From Lachnospira sp. (GTDB lineage: Bacteria > Bacillota > Clostridia > Lachnospirales > Lachnospiraceae), in NCBI GenBank assembly GCA_017621205.1, contig JAGATQ010000022.1, positions 62,001 through 126,000 on the forward strand: a stretch of 64,000 nucleotides of DNA, given 5' to 3'. This document shows positions 56,357 through 64,000 of the stretch, piece after piece; position 1 is the stretch's first letter; each line of letters starts with the position of its first letter. Below the pieces are notes generated by a model. The model was not told where the DNA came from, ran no database searches, and saw only the letters and a program-made list of their open reading frames with translations. A program made the position numbers and the translations under genes.

Positions 56357-57967
56357 TTATTTTTCTTCTACAGGAATAGTAATCAGATTCATATCCTGAT
56401 GAATACTGTCATGCTCCTGTCCCTTAGGAATCTGGTAAACCCGAAAGGATACCTCCTTACCGCAAACCTCTGCAAATATCTGCTTTAGCTTAACGACAGC
56501 CTCCTCGCTGTTAAGCCGGGACATCATGCTTTTATTATCCTCCAAAAATCCAATATTGAAGAAATTATCTCCATTGCCAATCGTGGTTCGTGCAACACCG
56601 TATGCCCGTGCTGCCAGACTGCCTATTTGCTGCTTAATGGCTTCAATAATCTGCTGCCTGCTTCTCTTAATTAATTCCAAATCTTTCCGTTCAGCCTGGG
56701 AGTAATGCTCTTTTATATTCTGTATCAGATTACTTTCGTCAGTTTTTTTTTCTGTGACAGATGGCACCGGAGCCGTCTCTGTCTCGTTTACCACCTTGAC
56801 TCCACTTTCCTTTAGCTGAGCAAGCTCTTCCTCCATCTCCTCTATCCGTTGTTTTAAACTTGTGATATCTGACTCCATCTGCGGTTTACACAATTTGACA
56901 AAGGACACCTCCACATCAATACGCTTCTGTGAAGAATACCGCAGCTGGTTGGCAAGCTCTGAACAAATTCTGATATATCGCATCAGGGTATCTACATCCA
57001 CTTTGTCGGCATCCGCTTGTAAAATAGGCTTTTGTTCCTCGGACACCTCAATAACCTCTGTCATATCCGATGCCTCCTTTAGAAGAAGCAGGTTTCTAAG
57101 ATACCACACAAAATCATTGACAAGCTTTATCATCTCTCTGCCATCCATCACCAGCTTTTCGATATGGTGAAGCATGGCAGACACATCCCTATTAATAATG
57201 CTTTGAAACAATACGGATAACACATCCGTATCCACTGCTCCAAGCACCGTCAGCACATTTTCATAGGTCAGAGCTTCCCCTAAATGAAAGGCAATACACT
57301 GATCTAACAACGATAATGCATCCCGCATAGAACCATCCGCAGCCTTCGCAACATAGCGGAGTGCTTTTTCCTCCACCTCAATTTCTTCCCTTATCATTAA
57401 TTCCCCTAACCGCTCAGCAATCGTGTCAATAGAAATACGCTTAAAATCATATCTCTGACACCTCGAAAGAATCGTCGCTGGAATTTTATGGGACTCTGTC
57501 GTTGCCAAAACAAATATAACATAAGATGGCGGCTCCTCCAATGTCTTTAACAGGGCATTAAATGCACCGGGAGACAGCATATGAACCTCATCAATAATAT
57601 ATACCTTATATCTTCCTTCCGTGGGCGGATACTGTACATTTTCCCGAATCTCCCTGATACTATCTACACCATTATTAGAAGCAGCATCTATCTCAATCAC
57701 ATTCATGGAAGCCTGGGCCTTAATTGCCTTGCAGGAGGCACACGCATTACACGGACTTCCATTCACAGGATGCTCGCAATTCACCGTTTTAGCAAACAGC
57801 TTGGCAATGGTCGTCTTACCGGTTCCTCTTGTTCCACAAAAAAGATAGGCATGCCCAATCCGGTCTGCTGCAATCTGGTTGCTTAATGTCTTAACAATAT
57901 GCTCCTGCCCCTTTACCTCCTCAAATTCGTCCGGTCTCCATTTGCGGTATAATGCCTGATATGCCAT
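56357..57967 (-). CDS. dnaX: DNA polymerase III subunit gamma/tau
   Basis: 536 residues. MAYQALYRKWRPDEFEEVKGQ, Walker A GTRGTGKTTIAK, four-cysteine zinc module (CEHPVNGSPCNACASCKA), Walker B VYIIDEVHML, and the SRC motif in LSRCQRYDF. It is the ATPase of the clamp loader. AAAGGAGG precedes the ATG. I did not find a strong A-rich slippery site that would make a shorter gamma form. Confidence 0.96.
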   Translation of the reverse strand: MAYQALYRKWRPDEFEEVKGQEHIVKTLSNQIAADRIGHAYLFCGTRGTGKTTIAKLFAKTVNCEHPVNGSPCNACASCKAIKAQASMNVIEIDAASNNGVDSIREIRENVQYPPTEGRYKVYIIDEVHMLSPGAFNALLKTLEEPPSYVIFVLATTESHKIPATILSRCQRYDFKRISIDTIAERLGELMIREEIEVEEKALRYVAKAADGSMRDALSLLDQCIAFHLGEALTYENVLTVLGAVDTDVLSVLFQSIINRDVSAMLHHIEKLVMDGREMIKLVNDFVWYLRNLLLLKEASDMTEVIEVSEEQKPILQADADKVDVDTLMRYIRICSELANQLRYSSQKRIDVEVSFVKLCKPQMESDITSLKQRIEEMEEELAQLKESGVKVVNETETAPVPSVTEKKTDESNLIQNIKEHYSQAERKDLELIKRSRQQIIEAIKQQIGSLAARAYGVARTTIGNGDNFFNIGFLEDNKSMMSRLNSEEAVVKLKQIFAEVCGKEVSFRVYQIPKGQEHDSIHQDMNLITIPVEEK

Positions 57968-57979
57968 GCTATTCCTCCT

Positions 57980-59197
57980 TTACGAAAAACGGAAAATCTG
58001 GTCTAAGGTTCGCAGGGTTATAAAATCTCCCTTCACTTTCATTTCACCACTCATAAAGGCTCTTTGAAATGTAATCTCTCCCATGGTAATCCGGTTTAAT
58101 ACGTTACTGGCAACCCGCAAAATAACATCCCCGGTCTCCTCTGCTGCATCATTTATGGTAAGCCTGTCCTCTTCTACCTCAATAGAAAGCATCTCTTCCT
58201 TGTCAGTAATAGAAACCAGATAACTAGCACTAAATTCCTTCTTGGGATAAAAATTCTGTTCAAAGCGTGACTTGAAGTCCTTTGGAATTGTTTGTACCTT
58301 TATCTGTTCTTCCTCCTCCTGTGAGGCATTCGTACTCTTTGAGTACTCCACACGTTCAAATAACGGTTTCGAAAGCCCCTTTGCCGATACCATAGGATTC
58401 GGAATCACAGTCTGCTGTTCCGTTTTTTTCTCCTCTATGGCTTCATCTGTATTGGCATTGGCATCTGCATTGTCATTATGATTGCTATCTTCCTCAGGAG
58501 TCTCCTTAACGGCATTCTCCCCTTCATCGCCCAGCATCCCCTTAAATAAAACTGCCAGTTCTTCTATATCTTCCTTCTGCTGTTTTACATAAACATCATC
58601 AGAAACAAACTTAGAAAGCTGCTCACTTTCCTGCGGTGTCAAATCGATTGTTTTCGGTTTCAACACTTTATTGCGGATAACCGTACTTGATGATGGCATT
58701 ACTGCCTGCTTTTGATTAATTGTCCGATAGAGCTGTTCCGTCTTCTTCTCTATAATCCTGCCATACTCCTTATTCAGTTCAAAATCAACAGGATTCTCCA
58801 CATAGGCACAGATTCCATCTGCCGGAAGCCCCCCCAATACCTCCCATGCTTTCATGAGAGAAAGCAGTGCATCCTTTTCTCCACTGGTGGTTGCCAAAAC
58901 TACCGGCATCATATAAAGGCTGGCAATTTTATCCTTGTCACCATAAAGCCAACAAGCATCTAAAAATTCCTGCATATATCCACCAATTCCAAACCACTCT
59001 AAAGAAACACCAAGAACGACACCATCGGTTTCCTTTAGCATCGCCGGCAAGGTAGTAATCTGATTTCTATCTTCATAAAGATTGATGCGATGTACATCCA
59101 CCCGCAGTTCGTCAAGCACCACCTGCATTTTTTCGAGTACATAAAGAGTTGGGTCCTCAATTAGTCCCCTTCCACCATAAACCACTGTAATTTTCAT
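57980..59197 (-). CDS. Flavodoxin-like / SCP2-like two-domain protein
   Basis: 405 residues. The first ~170 are flavodoxin-like or NADPH-FMN-reductase-like (ITVVYGGRG; GVVLGVSLEWFGIGGYMQEF). A long Glu/Asn/Asp-rich linker follows (~205-290). The last ~110 residues resemble the SCP2 sterol-carrier fold, ending AFMSGEMKVKGDFITLRTLD. The flavodoxin part may bind FMN; the SCP2 part may bind a lipid or hydrophobic ligand. AAAGGTG precedes the ATG. It sits just upstream of dnaX. No precise function is offered. Confidence 0.7.
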   Translation of the reverse strand: MKITVVYGGRGLIEDPTLYVLEKMQVVLDELRVDVHRINLYEDRNQITTLPAMLKETDGVVLGVSLEWFGIGGYMQEFLDACWLYGDKDKIASLYMMPVVLATTSGEKDALLSLMKAWEVLGGLPADGICAYVENPVDFELNKEYGRIIEKKTEQLYRTINQKQAVMPSSSTVIRNKVLKPKTIDLTPQESEQLSKFVSDDVYVKQQKEDIEELAVLFKGMLGDEGENAVKETPEEDSNHNDNADANANTDEAIEEKKTEQQTVIPNPMVSAKGLSKPLFERVEYSKSTNASQEEEEQIKVQTIPKDFKSRFEQNFYPKKEFSASYLVSITDKEEMLSIEVEEDRLTINDAAEETGDVILRVASNVLNRITMGEITFQRAFMSGEMKVKGDFITLRTLDQIFRFS

Positions 59198-59250
59198 AAT
59201 TCAAACACCTTTCTTTTGTCACATTACGCCTATGTCTTAGTTTAATATAA

Positions 59251-60327
59251 TTACCGTTTGCATGCAAGTAAAAAGGATAGAAGAAATCCAAAAATCATGC
59301 CACCAACATGGGCAGCATTATCCACTCCCATGGTAGTAAACCCTTGATACAAGGAAACAAACGCCATAAAAAGAAGACTTCTCATGGAAATCTCGGGCTC
59401 ATATTGTCCCCGCCTGCTCTGCCACTTCTGTTTCAAAACAACGGCAATCAAACCACCTATCACACCAAATATAGCACCGGATGCACCCGCTGCAACACTG
59501 TAGCTTGAATGTCCCATAGCCATTACCTGATAATACTCTACCGACACTGACACGAGTCCTGCCAATAAACCAGAGCTAAGATATAGTATTCCATATCGCA
59601 GCGAACCCATGCGTCTTTCAAGCATTGTTCCGAGACAAATTAATGAAATCATATTGTTAGCAAGATGTGCTAATCCAAAGTGCAAGAACATAGAAGAAAA
59701 GAGCCGATAGTATTCTCCCTTTAAAAAAATAGAATCAAAAGTGACCGCTCCAATCGAATACATATAACCAGCATCATAAACATCACCATTCAAAGTGGCA
59801 AGACAATACACCAGAATATTCAGTATAACCATCGTCAGCGTCACAGGTCCCACCAGCGCAAGCATCTGACGAAATCCTCCAGCAGAAGTATGAGTATAAA
59901 ATATCTGACTGATGTAGGTTTGCAATTCCTCATAAATTCCAAAATATTTCGTGCTTTGCCTTTCAAATACATAAATCTGCCTGTTCTGCTCTGATACAAA
60001 CCAGATTCCCTCTACCATATCCGCCAGATTCCGCAAATATTCCGATACTTCATCCTGCACCATTACCAGGTCAAGAAACCGAATCGGAACAGAATCCGCA
60101 ATACCGGCACCCGGCTGGCTTTCCTGAAGCCATGCCACCAGTTCTGCTGCTGCACTTTGCCTCTCCTCGTTAATATGCTGCCAGTTTTTTAACGCTAATT
60201 CATTAGCACGGAAAATATGAATTACAGCTAATTCCTCTTCCATTAATTTCACATAATAATCACCCTGCTCCAAAGTAACAACATGAAATTGTTTCTCTTT
60301 TAAAAAGAGCTGTATTGCTTTTTGCAT
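59251..60327 (-). CDS. Rhomboid family intramembrane serine protease
   Basis: 358 residues. A ~160-residue soluble N-terminal domain precedes about six or seven membrane helices. Catalytic Ser in AAGASGAIFGVIGG and catalytic His in DNAAHVGGMIFGF; the conserved ANNMISL is also present. It cuts single-pass membrane proteins within the bilayer; substrates unknown. AGGAG precedes the ATG. Confidence 0.93.
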   Translation of the reverse strand: MQKAIQLFLKEKQFHVVTLEQGDYYVKLMEEELAVIHIFRANELALKNWQHINEERQSAAAELVAWLQESQPGAGIADSVPIRFLDLVMVQDEVSEYLRNLADMVEGIWFVSEQNRQIYVFERQSTKYFGIYEELQTYISQIFYTHTSAGGFRQMLALVGPVTLTMVILNILVYCLATLNGDVYDAGYMYSIGAVTFDSIFLKGEYYRLFSSMFLHFGLAHLANNMISLICLGTMLERRMGSLRYGILYLSSGLLAGLVSVSVEYYQVMAMGHSSYSVAAGASGAIFGVIGGLIAVVLKQKWQSRRGQYEPEISMRSLLFMAFVSLYQGFTTMGVDNAAHVGGMIFGFLLSFLLACKR

Positions 60328-60360
60328 AACCTACTCCTATTCTACGTTTTGTCTATCAGA

Positions 60361-60405
60361 TAAAACAAGGGACACTTCCTTATGTGAAGTCCCCCTTAGT
60401 TCCAT
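60361..60405 (-). terminator. Possible terminator before the rhomboid gene
   Basis: GGGACTTC...GAAGTGTCCC with a small bulge, followed by TTGTTTTATC on the minus strand. Confidence 0.5.
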
Positions 60406-60444
60406 TTATGATATTAGCCTGTCAATATGGCAGGTGTTATATTC

Positions 60445-60650
60445 CTAATTGTTATCATCAAGGATGCCCTCCACCTGCTCTCTAGTCATGTCATATTCAT
60501 TCATGATATCCGTTATAACCATCTCCATATCGACTCCATATTTCATAGATTGTACCTTTTTCATCACTTAAGTATACATCTAACCGTACTGCTTTAGAAT
60601 GGAAAAAATTCTTTAAATACAATACCAGCGAACCTCTTCTTTTCATCCAT
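60445..60650 (-). pseudogene. Remnant of a PD-(D/E)XK (Rpn/YhgA-like) transposase-nuclease gene
   Basis: From an ATG at 60650 with a good site (GGGAG), 18 codons are followed by a stop. The next frame then reads KAVRLDVYLSDEKGTIYEI, which closely matches the catalytic region of Rpn/YhgA-type PD-(D/E)XK proteins. A third frame gives a 39-codon ORF (60445-60564). Frame changes and small size point to a decayed gene. The gap 60328-60654 holds nothing else I can name. Confidence 0.4.
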
Positions 60651-60654
60651 ACTG

Positions 60655-61620
60655 CTACTCCCTATTATACTCACTCTCCTGCTCATCTGCAACTATATTC
60701 TTATGTATATCTCTCCTTAGCTTATATATCGCAAATCCTTTATAAAAAGATATTAAAAATCCCAGCATACAACCTACTGCAACCAATGGCAACGCCAATC
60801 CCTGTGCTTTGGTATGATAAATGAACATAGCCTCATATAAAGAAATGCCCGCAAACAGCAAAAGCAGTGCTGTTGTGACCGCTATAATCCCTTGCTTTTT
60901 AGCTTTAAACAGCTCTCTCTTCTGCTGATAAAAATATGGCTCCTGCATTCCTTCATTTGTCTCATTTATTTTATCAATCTGTTTCCTATTATCTTTTGCA
61001 GCTGTGTTAAGTGCTTCTTTTACCACTTCTTTATTATCAGATATTGCTATTACTTTATCTGCTTGTCCATCCACAGATTGTTCCGCCAAAGAAGCCTCCC
61101 CTTCCTCACGCTCCTCCATAAACTTGCGGACTGCCAAAAGGCTATACTGCTGCTCTCTTACAATATGATAAATTCCATATACCAGCACCACAAGCCTGTC
61201 CTCTTTATGATTGATATACTTCATTAAATATTCCATAAATGCACAAAATTCCTGCTGAATATTCCCCTCATAACCGGGAACATAGCACAAATAAACCTCC
61301 CTATTCGCATCCAGGAAAATGGTTTCCGGCTTTAACATAACAGAATCCGGTTTTAGTAAAAAGTCGTCTAACTGCTCTAAACACTTCACCACTCCGAAAA
61401 GCACAGTACGAATAAATCTATATTCATTAGTTTTTTCCTCAAAAAGTGTTAGAAAATCTTTCTTATCCTGAATTTCAAAATAATATTCCTCCTCCCTTTT
61501 CTGGACCGTAAGCAGCATAAGCTGTCTGTTATGTTCTATCATTTGCCGTTCAAAGGAATAACCCTTCTCAAGAGCCTGCATGCATAAATAGGTGGCAAAT
61601 CCCTCTTGTCTTTTTTCCAT
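60655..61620 (-). CDS. DUF6382-type membrane protein of a Tad-pilus-like locus
   Basis: 321 residues. The N-terminal ~170 residues form a soluble mixed alpha/beta domain of the DUF6382 type (name from memory); a charged linker follows, then two transmembrane helices (~245-290) and a basic end. No FHA domain follows, although in related proteins one often does. AGGAGGAG precedes the ATG. It follows two TadE-like genes, so a role in pilus assembly is inferred. Function unknown. Confidence 0.6.
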   Translation of the reverse strand: MEKRQEGFATYLCMQALEKGYSFERQMIEHNRQLMLLTVQKREEEYYFEIQDKKDFLTLFEEKTNEYRFIRTVLFGVVKCLEQLDDFLLKPDSVMLKPETIFLDANREVYLCYVPGYEGNIQQEFCAFMEYLMKYINHKEDRLVVLVYGIYHIVREQQYSLLAVRKFMEEREEGEASLAEQSVDGQADKVIAISDNKEVVKEALNTAAKDNRKQIDKINETNEGMQEPYFYQQKRELFKAKKQGIIAVTTALLLLFAGISLYEAMFIYHTKAQGLALPLVAVGCMLGFLISFYKGFAIYKLRRDIHKNIVADEQESEYNRE

Positions 61621-61660
61621 ACTACCTCTCCTCCTTCTGAAATATAATATATAGAATACA

Positions 61661-62146
61661 TCACATCCGCTTTCTAAGCTGGTCAGTATAGCGAATACGA
61701 TGCACCGCCTGTTTCACCACTGCCCTCTCTTCCCTTAAAGAAAACCAGTACCATAGATTATGAACTGCCTCATAATCTATGGTCGCCTGAATCTGTGTTC
61801 CATTAATAAAAATCCTTACTTTTTTCAAATTTACATATAAAAGCTGGTTCCTTAACTCTGTGTAGATTGCTTGCTCCAACTGTTTCTTCTCAGATGCATA
61901 AGAAACCTGAAACAGCTTCCTCGTATTTCGTTTCTTCATGGAGACTGTGCCAATTGCTATATCCTCTCCCTTTCCCACTGACTCCGACGCATAGACCAAT
62001 ATCTCCTGCACATTACCATTAAGCCTTGCTATATCCATAAAATATAGTCCAAGGCTGCACATACATAAAATAGAAAAAAGCAACAGGGGAAATAGCAATG
62101 CCATTTCGACCGTTATCATACCTTTATTTTCTCTTAAACACTCCAT
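61661..62146 (-). CDS. TadE-like pseudopilin
   Basis: 161 residues from the ATG at 62146 (AGGAG upstream); the longer frame to 62254 lacks a site. The N-terminus reads ENKGMITVEMALLFPLLLFS, the TadE prepilin signal: Glu after the cleavage site, then one hydrophobic helix. The rest is outside the membrane. Minor pilins of Tad pili are processed by a prepilin peptidase, not visible here. Its start overlaps none of the flanking stops (gap 43 bases). Confidence 0.8.
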   Translation of the reverse strand: MECLRENKGMITVEMALLFPLLLFSILCMCSLGLYFMDIARLNGNVQEILVYASESVGKGEDIAIGTVSMKKRNTRKLFQVSYASEKKQLEQAIYTELRNQLLYVNLKKVRIFINGTQIQATIDYEAVHNLWYWFSLREERAVVKQAVHRIRYTDQLRKRM

Positions 62147-62189
62147 AACATTTCTCCTATCCTGCTGTAATACCGAAATTAAACTCTCT

Positions 62190-63113
62190 CTACCTATCTG
62201 CTTTTTTCGCACAACGGCTACATAAAGGAAGATTGCCAATATTATTTCTTTCAATTAAATGAACCGTGCGATGAATCCGGCCGCAGTCCGGATTTTGATG
62301 AATACAATCCCCTGTCAATGTGACATACTCCCCGGTTTGTTGATAATGCTTACACGTTTCACACTGACGCTTCCCCTTAAGAGCCGATACCTCTGTCACA
62401 GGTACAAGCCGGATAGCAAGATAACTGCACTGAGAGTCCGTATGATAAACACTCTCGTGCTCTGCTATATAGACATATTCTCCCTTTCCACCTTCTAAAG
62501 CATCTGTAATATGACAACCATCAAACATCCGCTGGGTTACAGTTACCTGAACCGGAATAGAAAAAGTAAATAAAAAAGGTATGGATACCTTCATGCGGTA
62601 TGTGGCATACAATTTGATTTCATGTTTGCTATTTGGAAGTTGGGAAGAAGATAGAGAAATGCCTGCTACACCACCAGAAACCAAATCCAAAGAATTCGAT
62701 TTCAGCTGTTTATTTAATTCCAGCTTTGCTCTTACCAGTGTTATGTGTTCCGCTTCTTCCCCTGCCAGTACTCTTCCTGTCTCGACCAAAGCACTATGAA
62801 TTCTATCTTCTGTCATCAAAAACTGGCTTATAAGCAAAATAGCATATAGCACAAAGAAAAAGAACGGAAGAACCAGTGCAGCCTCCACAGTCACAGAGCC
62901 TTGATTAGAGATGCATTGCGATGCTCTTTTGCAGTTGATATTATGTTTAACATTCGCTTGCGTGCTTTGTATTTGATTATAATCCTTTCTATTCATATTT
63001 GAGTTGCATTTTGCTATATACATTGAAGGAATTTGGTAACAAAAGAGTAAGAATAGGTTGGGACTATTAGGGAAAAATATAGTTACACTCGAATTATGTT
63101 TACAAAAGAACAT
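62190..63113 (-). CDS. TadE-like pseudopilin with C-terminal cysteine (Ada-like) motifs
   Basis: 307 residues. The ATG at 63113 has GGGAGGTG upstream, giving an unusually long leader (~72 residues) before GSVTVEAALVLPFFFF, the TadE prepilin signal. After the membrane helix and a beta-rich middle, the C-terminus has two cysteine-containing units of the YVYIAEHESVYHTDSQCSYL...CETCKH form, like the Cys-rich tails of some Gram-positive surface proteins and Ada-type zinc sites. An internal ATG (62996) is possible but has no site. Confidence 0.72.
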   Translation of the reverse strand: MFFCKHNSSVTIFFPNSPNLFLLFCYQIPSMYIAKCNSNMNRKDYNQIQSTQANVKHNINCKRASQCISNQGSVTVEAALVLPFFFFVLYAILLISQFLMTEDRIHSALVETGRVLAGEEAEHITLVRAKLELNKQLKSNSLDLVSGGVAGISLSSSQLPNSKHEIKLYATYRMKVSIPFLFTFSIPVQVTVTQRMFDGCHITDALEGGKGEYVYIAEHESVYHTDSQCSYLAIRLVPVTEVSALKGKRQCETCKHYQQTGEYVTLTGDCIHQNPDCGRIHRTVHLIERNNIGNLPLCSRCAKKADR

Positions 63114-63140
63114 CGCAATACACCTCCCTTCTGCATTGTG

Positions 63141-64000
63141 TTAATAAGAAAACATCTTCTCATAATTAAGACTATAACCATCCTGAACCAAGCCTGCCGC
63201 TCCACCACAAAAAACCGAATCCAAATGCAGTTCCATCCGTATATAAAAGCCAGCAGTCATATTCTTCATTGCAAAGCCTGCATTCTGTTTTCGTCCTTCA
63301 TAATCCATAATACAAAGCATACGCCGATATTTTTGCTCCTTGTCCGGCATAGCCGCTAACAGCAATCCAAGATATTCTCCATAGTCCAATCCATCCTCCG
63401 GCCCTGTCTGTTGAACTTCTCCATCCTTCTCCAATAGCATAGAAGCAATCCCTGCAAAGCTAACCTTCCAACTCTCCTTGGTCTTTTTAAGAGGAATTCT
63501 CCCCCCATGCATCAAAACCCGAACATCCAGGATAGCCTCCACATAGCTTTCACAGGCAAGCAGCAAATATGCAACCACCTCAACTGCTGCAGGATTTAGG
63601 CTAGCCCCAACCAGCTCTACTGCAAGGCTCTGTGCATAGGCAACGTGTTCCGGCTGCTTTACAACATATATATAATTAAGTGGAAACCGCAATGCAACCA
63701 GACGATTGATAACTGCCTTGGCATTAGCATAATCACTGTCCCTCCCGCCAATCAGATACTCATATTGACATTGCATAAAGGCGGTCCTCCCCTCAGCAGA
63801 CAGCATATCATTATCAGTACAAAGGCTGGGAAAATGCAATGCGGCATAAGAAAGTGCCATCGACTCTGTACCTAATTCACTTCCCCATTTACTCACATTG
63901 TCCGAAATGGATAGCCTCTCTAAAATATCATCTGCTGACGAAAAGGAGGTACTTATCTCTTTTTCATCCGATGCTGTTACCTTCATATCCCGTTCCAGAT
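63141..64000 (-). CDS. DUF5702-type protein of the Tad-like locus, C-terminal part (starts outside the window)
   Basis: At least 286 residues; the frame stays open to the window end, so the N-terminus is missing. The visible part is an alpha/beta domain with GGRDSDYANAKAVINRLVALR, a pattern I associate with DUF5702 proteins in Lachnospiraceae pilus loci. It ends about 30 bases before the TadE-like gene, so they are one operon. Function unknown. Confidence 0.55.
   Translation of the reverse strand, partial: LERDMKVTASDEKEISTSFSSADDILERLSISDNVSKWGSELGTESMALSYAALHFPSLCTDNDMLSAEGRTAFMQCQYEYLIGGRDSDYANAKAVINRLVALRFPLNYIYVVKQPEHVAYAQSLAVELVGASLNPAAVEVVAYLLLACESYVEAILDVRVLMHGGRIPLKKTKESWKVSFAGIASMLLEKDGEVQQTGPEDGLDYGEYLGLLLAAMPDKEQKYRRMLCIMDYEGRKQNAGFAMKNMTAGFYIRMELHLDSVFCGGAAGLVQDGYSLNYEKMFSY

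Noticed and set aside
56357-57967. Programmed frameshift in dnaX
   Set aside because: I saw no clear A-rich slippery heptamer at the expected position; one full-length frame encodes the tau-type product.

Overview
The window looks like a chromosomal segment of a motile Lachnospiraceae-type member of the Firmicutes (Clostridia). Evidence: low-to-medium GC with AT-rich intergenic regions, strong AGGAGG-type ribosome binding sites, a SAM-I (S-box) leader on metK, a flagellin / FliS-like locus with a sigma-28-like promoter, a BlaI/BlaR1-type pair, the gdpP-rplI-dnaB operon, TadE-type pilus genes, and an ATP-type phosphofructokinase of the Gly/Lys class. Family and genus are inferred from gene content only. 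No rRNA, tRNA, CRISPR array, intact transposase or prophage was seen.

Layout. 1-3.7 kb: the 3' part of a clpS-clpA operon, then metK with its SAM riboswitch, separated by two copies of a palindromic element (family A). 3.8-9.8 kb: an HD-GYP protein, murA, shikimate kinase, an OLD-like ATPase/TOPRIM protein and a small Ig-like protein. 9.8-15.4 kb: HIT protein, FliS-like chaperone, flagellin and a large flagellar-associated gene that is split by a frameshift. 15.6-22.3 kb: BlaR1/BlaI-like pair, a histidine phosphatase, a glycogen branching enzyme with an unusual histone-H1-like tail, and an autoregulated TetR repressor. 22.4-27.2 kb: a 1.6-kaa TPR / coiled-coil / repeat protein ending in a degenerate AAA+ domain. 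27.6-28.2 kb: no gene, but a consensus promoter and a terminator that delimit a candidate 0.55-kb noncoding RNA. 28.3-35 kb: a three-gene Wadjet/Mks-like SMC operon (JetA, JetB, JetC types) with no JetD beside it. 35.3-36.4 kb: an ankyrin-repeat gene framed by 80-bp inverted repeats. 36.5-46.8 kb: thioesterase and rsmA; a sugar-binding lipoprotein / tipless MCP-like / GGDEF-EAL signalling module; tatD; dnaB, rplI, gdpP. 46.9-50.5 kb: repeat-rich DNA around a Nudix hydrolase and a sodium:amino-acid symporter. 50.6-60.4 kb: ilvE, a MATE transporter, a degenerate M23 protein, pfkA, recR, ybaB, dnaX, a flavodoxin-SCP2 fusion and a rhomboid protease. 60.4-64 kb: a transposase/nuclease remnant and part of a Tad-type pilus locus.

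Two kinds of second-messenger genes are present: c-di-GMP (the HD-GYP protein, the GGDEF-EAL protein and its operon partners) and c-di-AMP (GdpP). Possible defence or genome-maintenance genes are the Jet-like complex and the OLD-like protein.

The most unusual material is noncoding. Family A is a 234-238 bp hairpin element present five times. Its basal stem differs between copies yet stays paired, which is covariation. One copy sits in the loop of the agcS terminator and another has been invaded by a second palindromic element. The 0.55-kb transcript unit downstream of jetC matches no RNA class I could recognise. All assignments come from reading the sequence; no database search was run.
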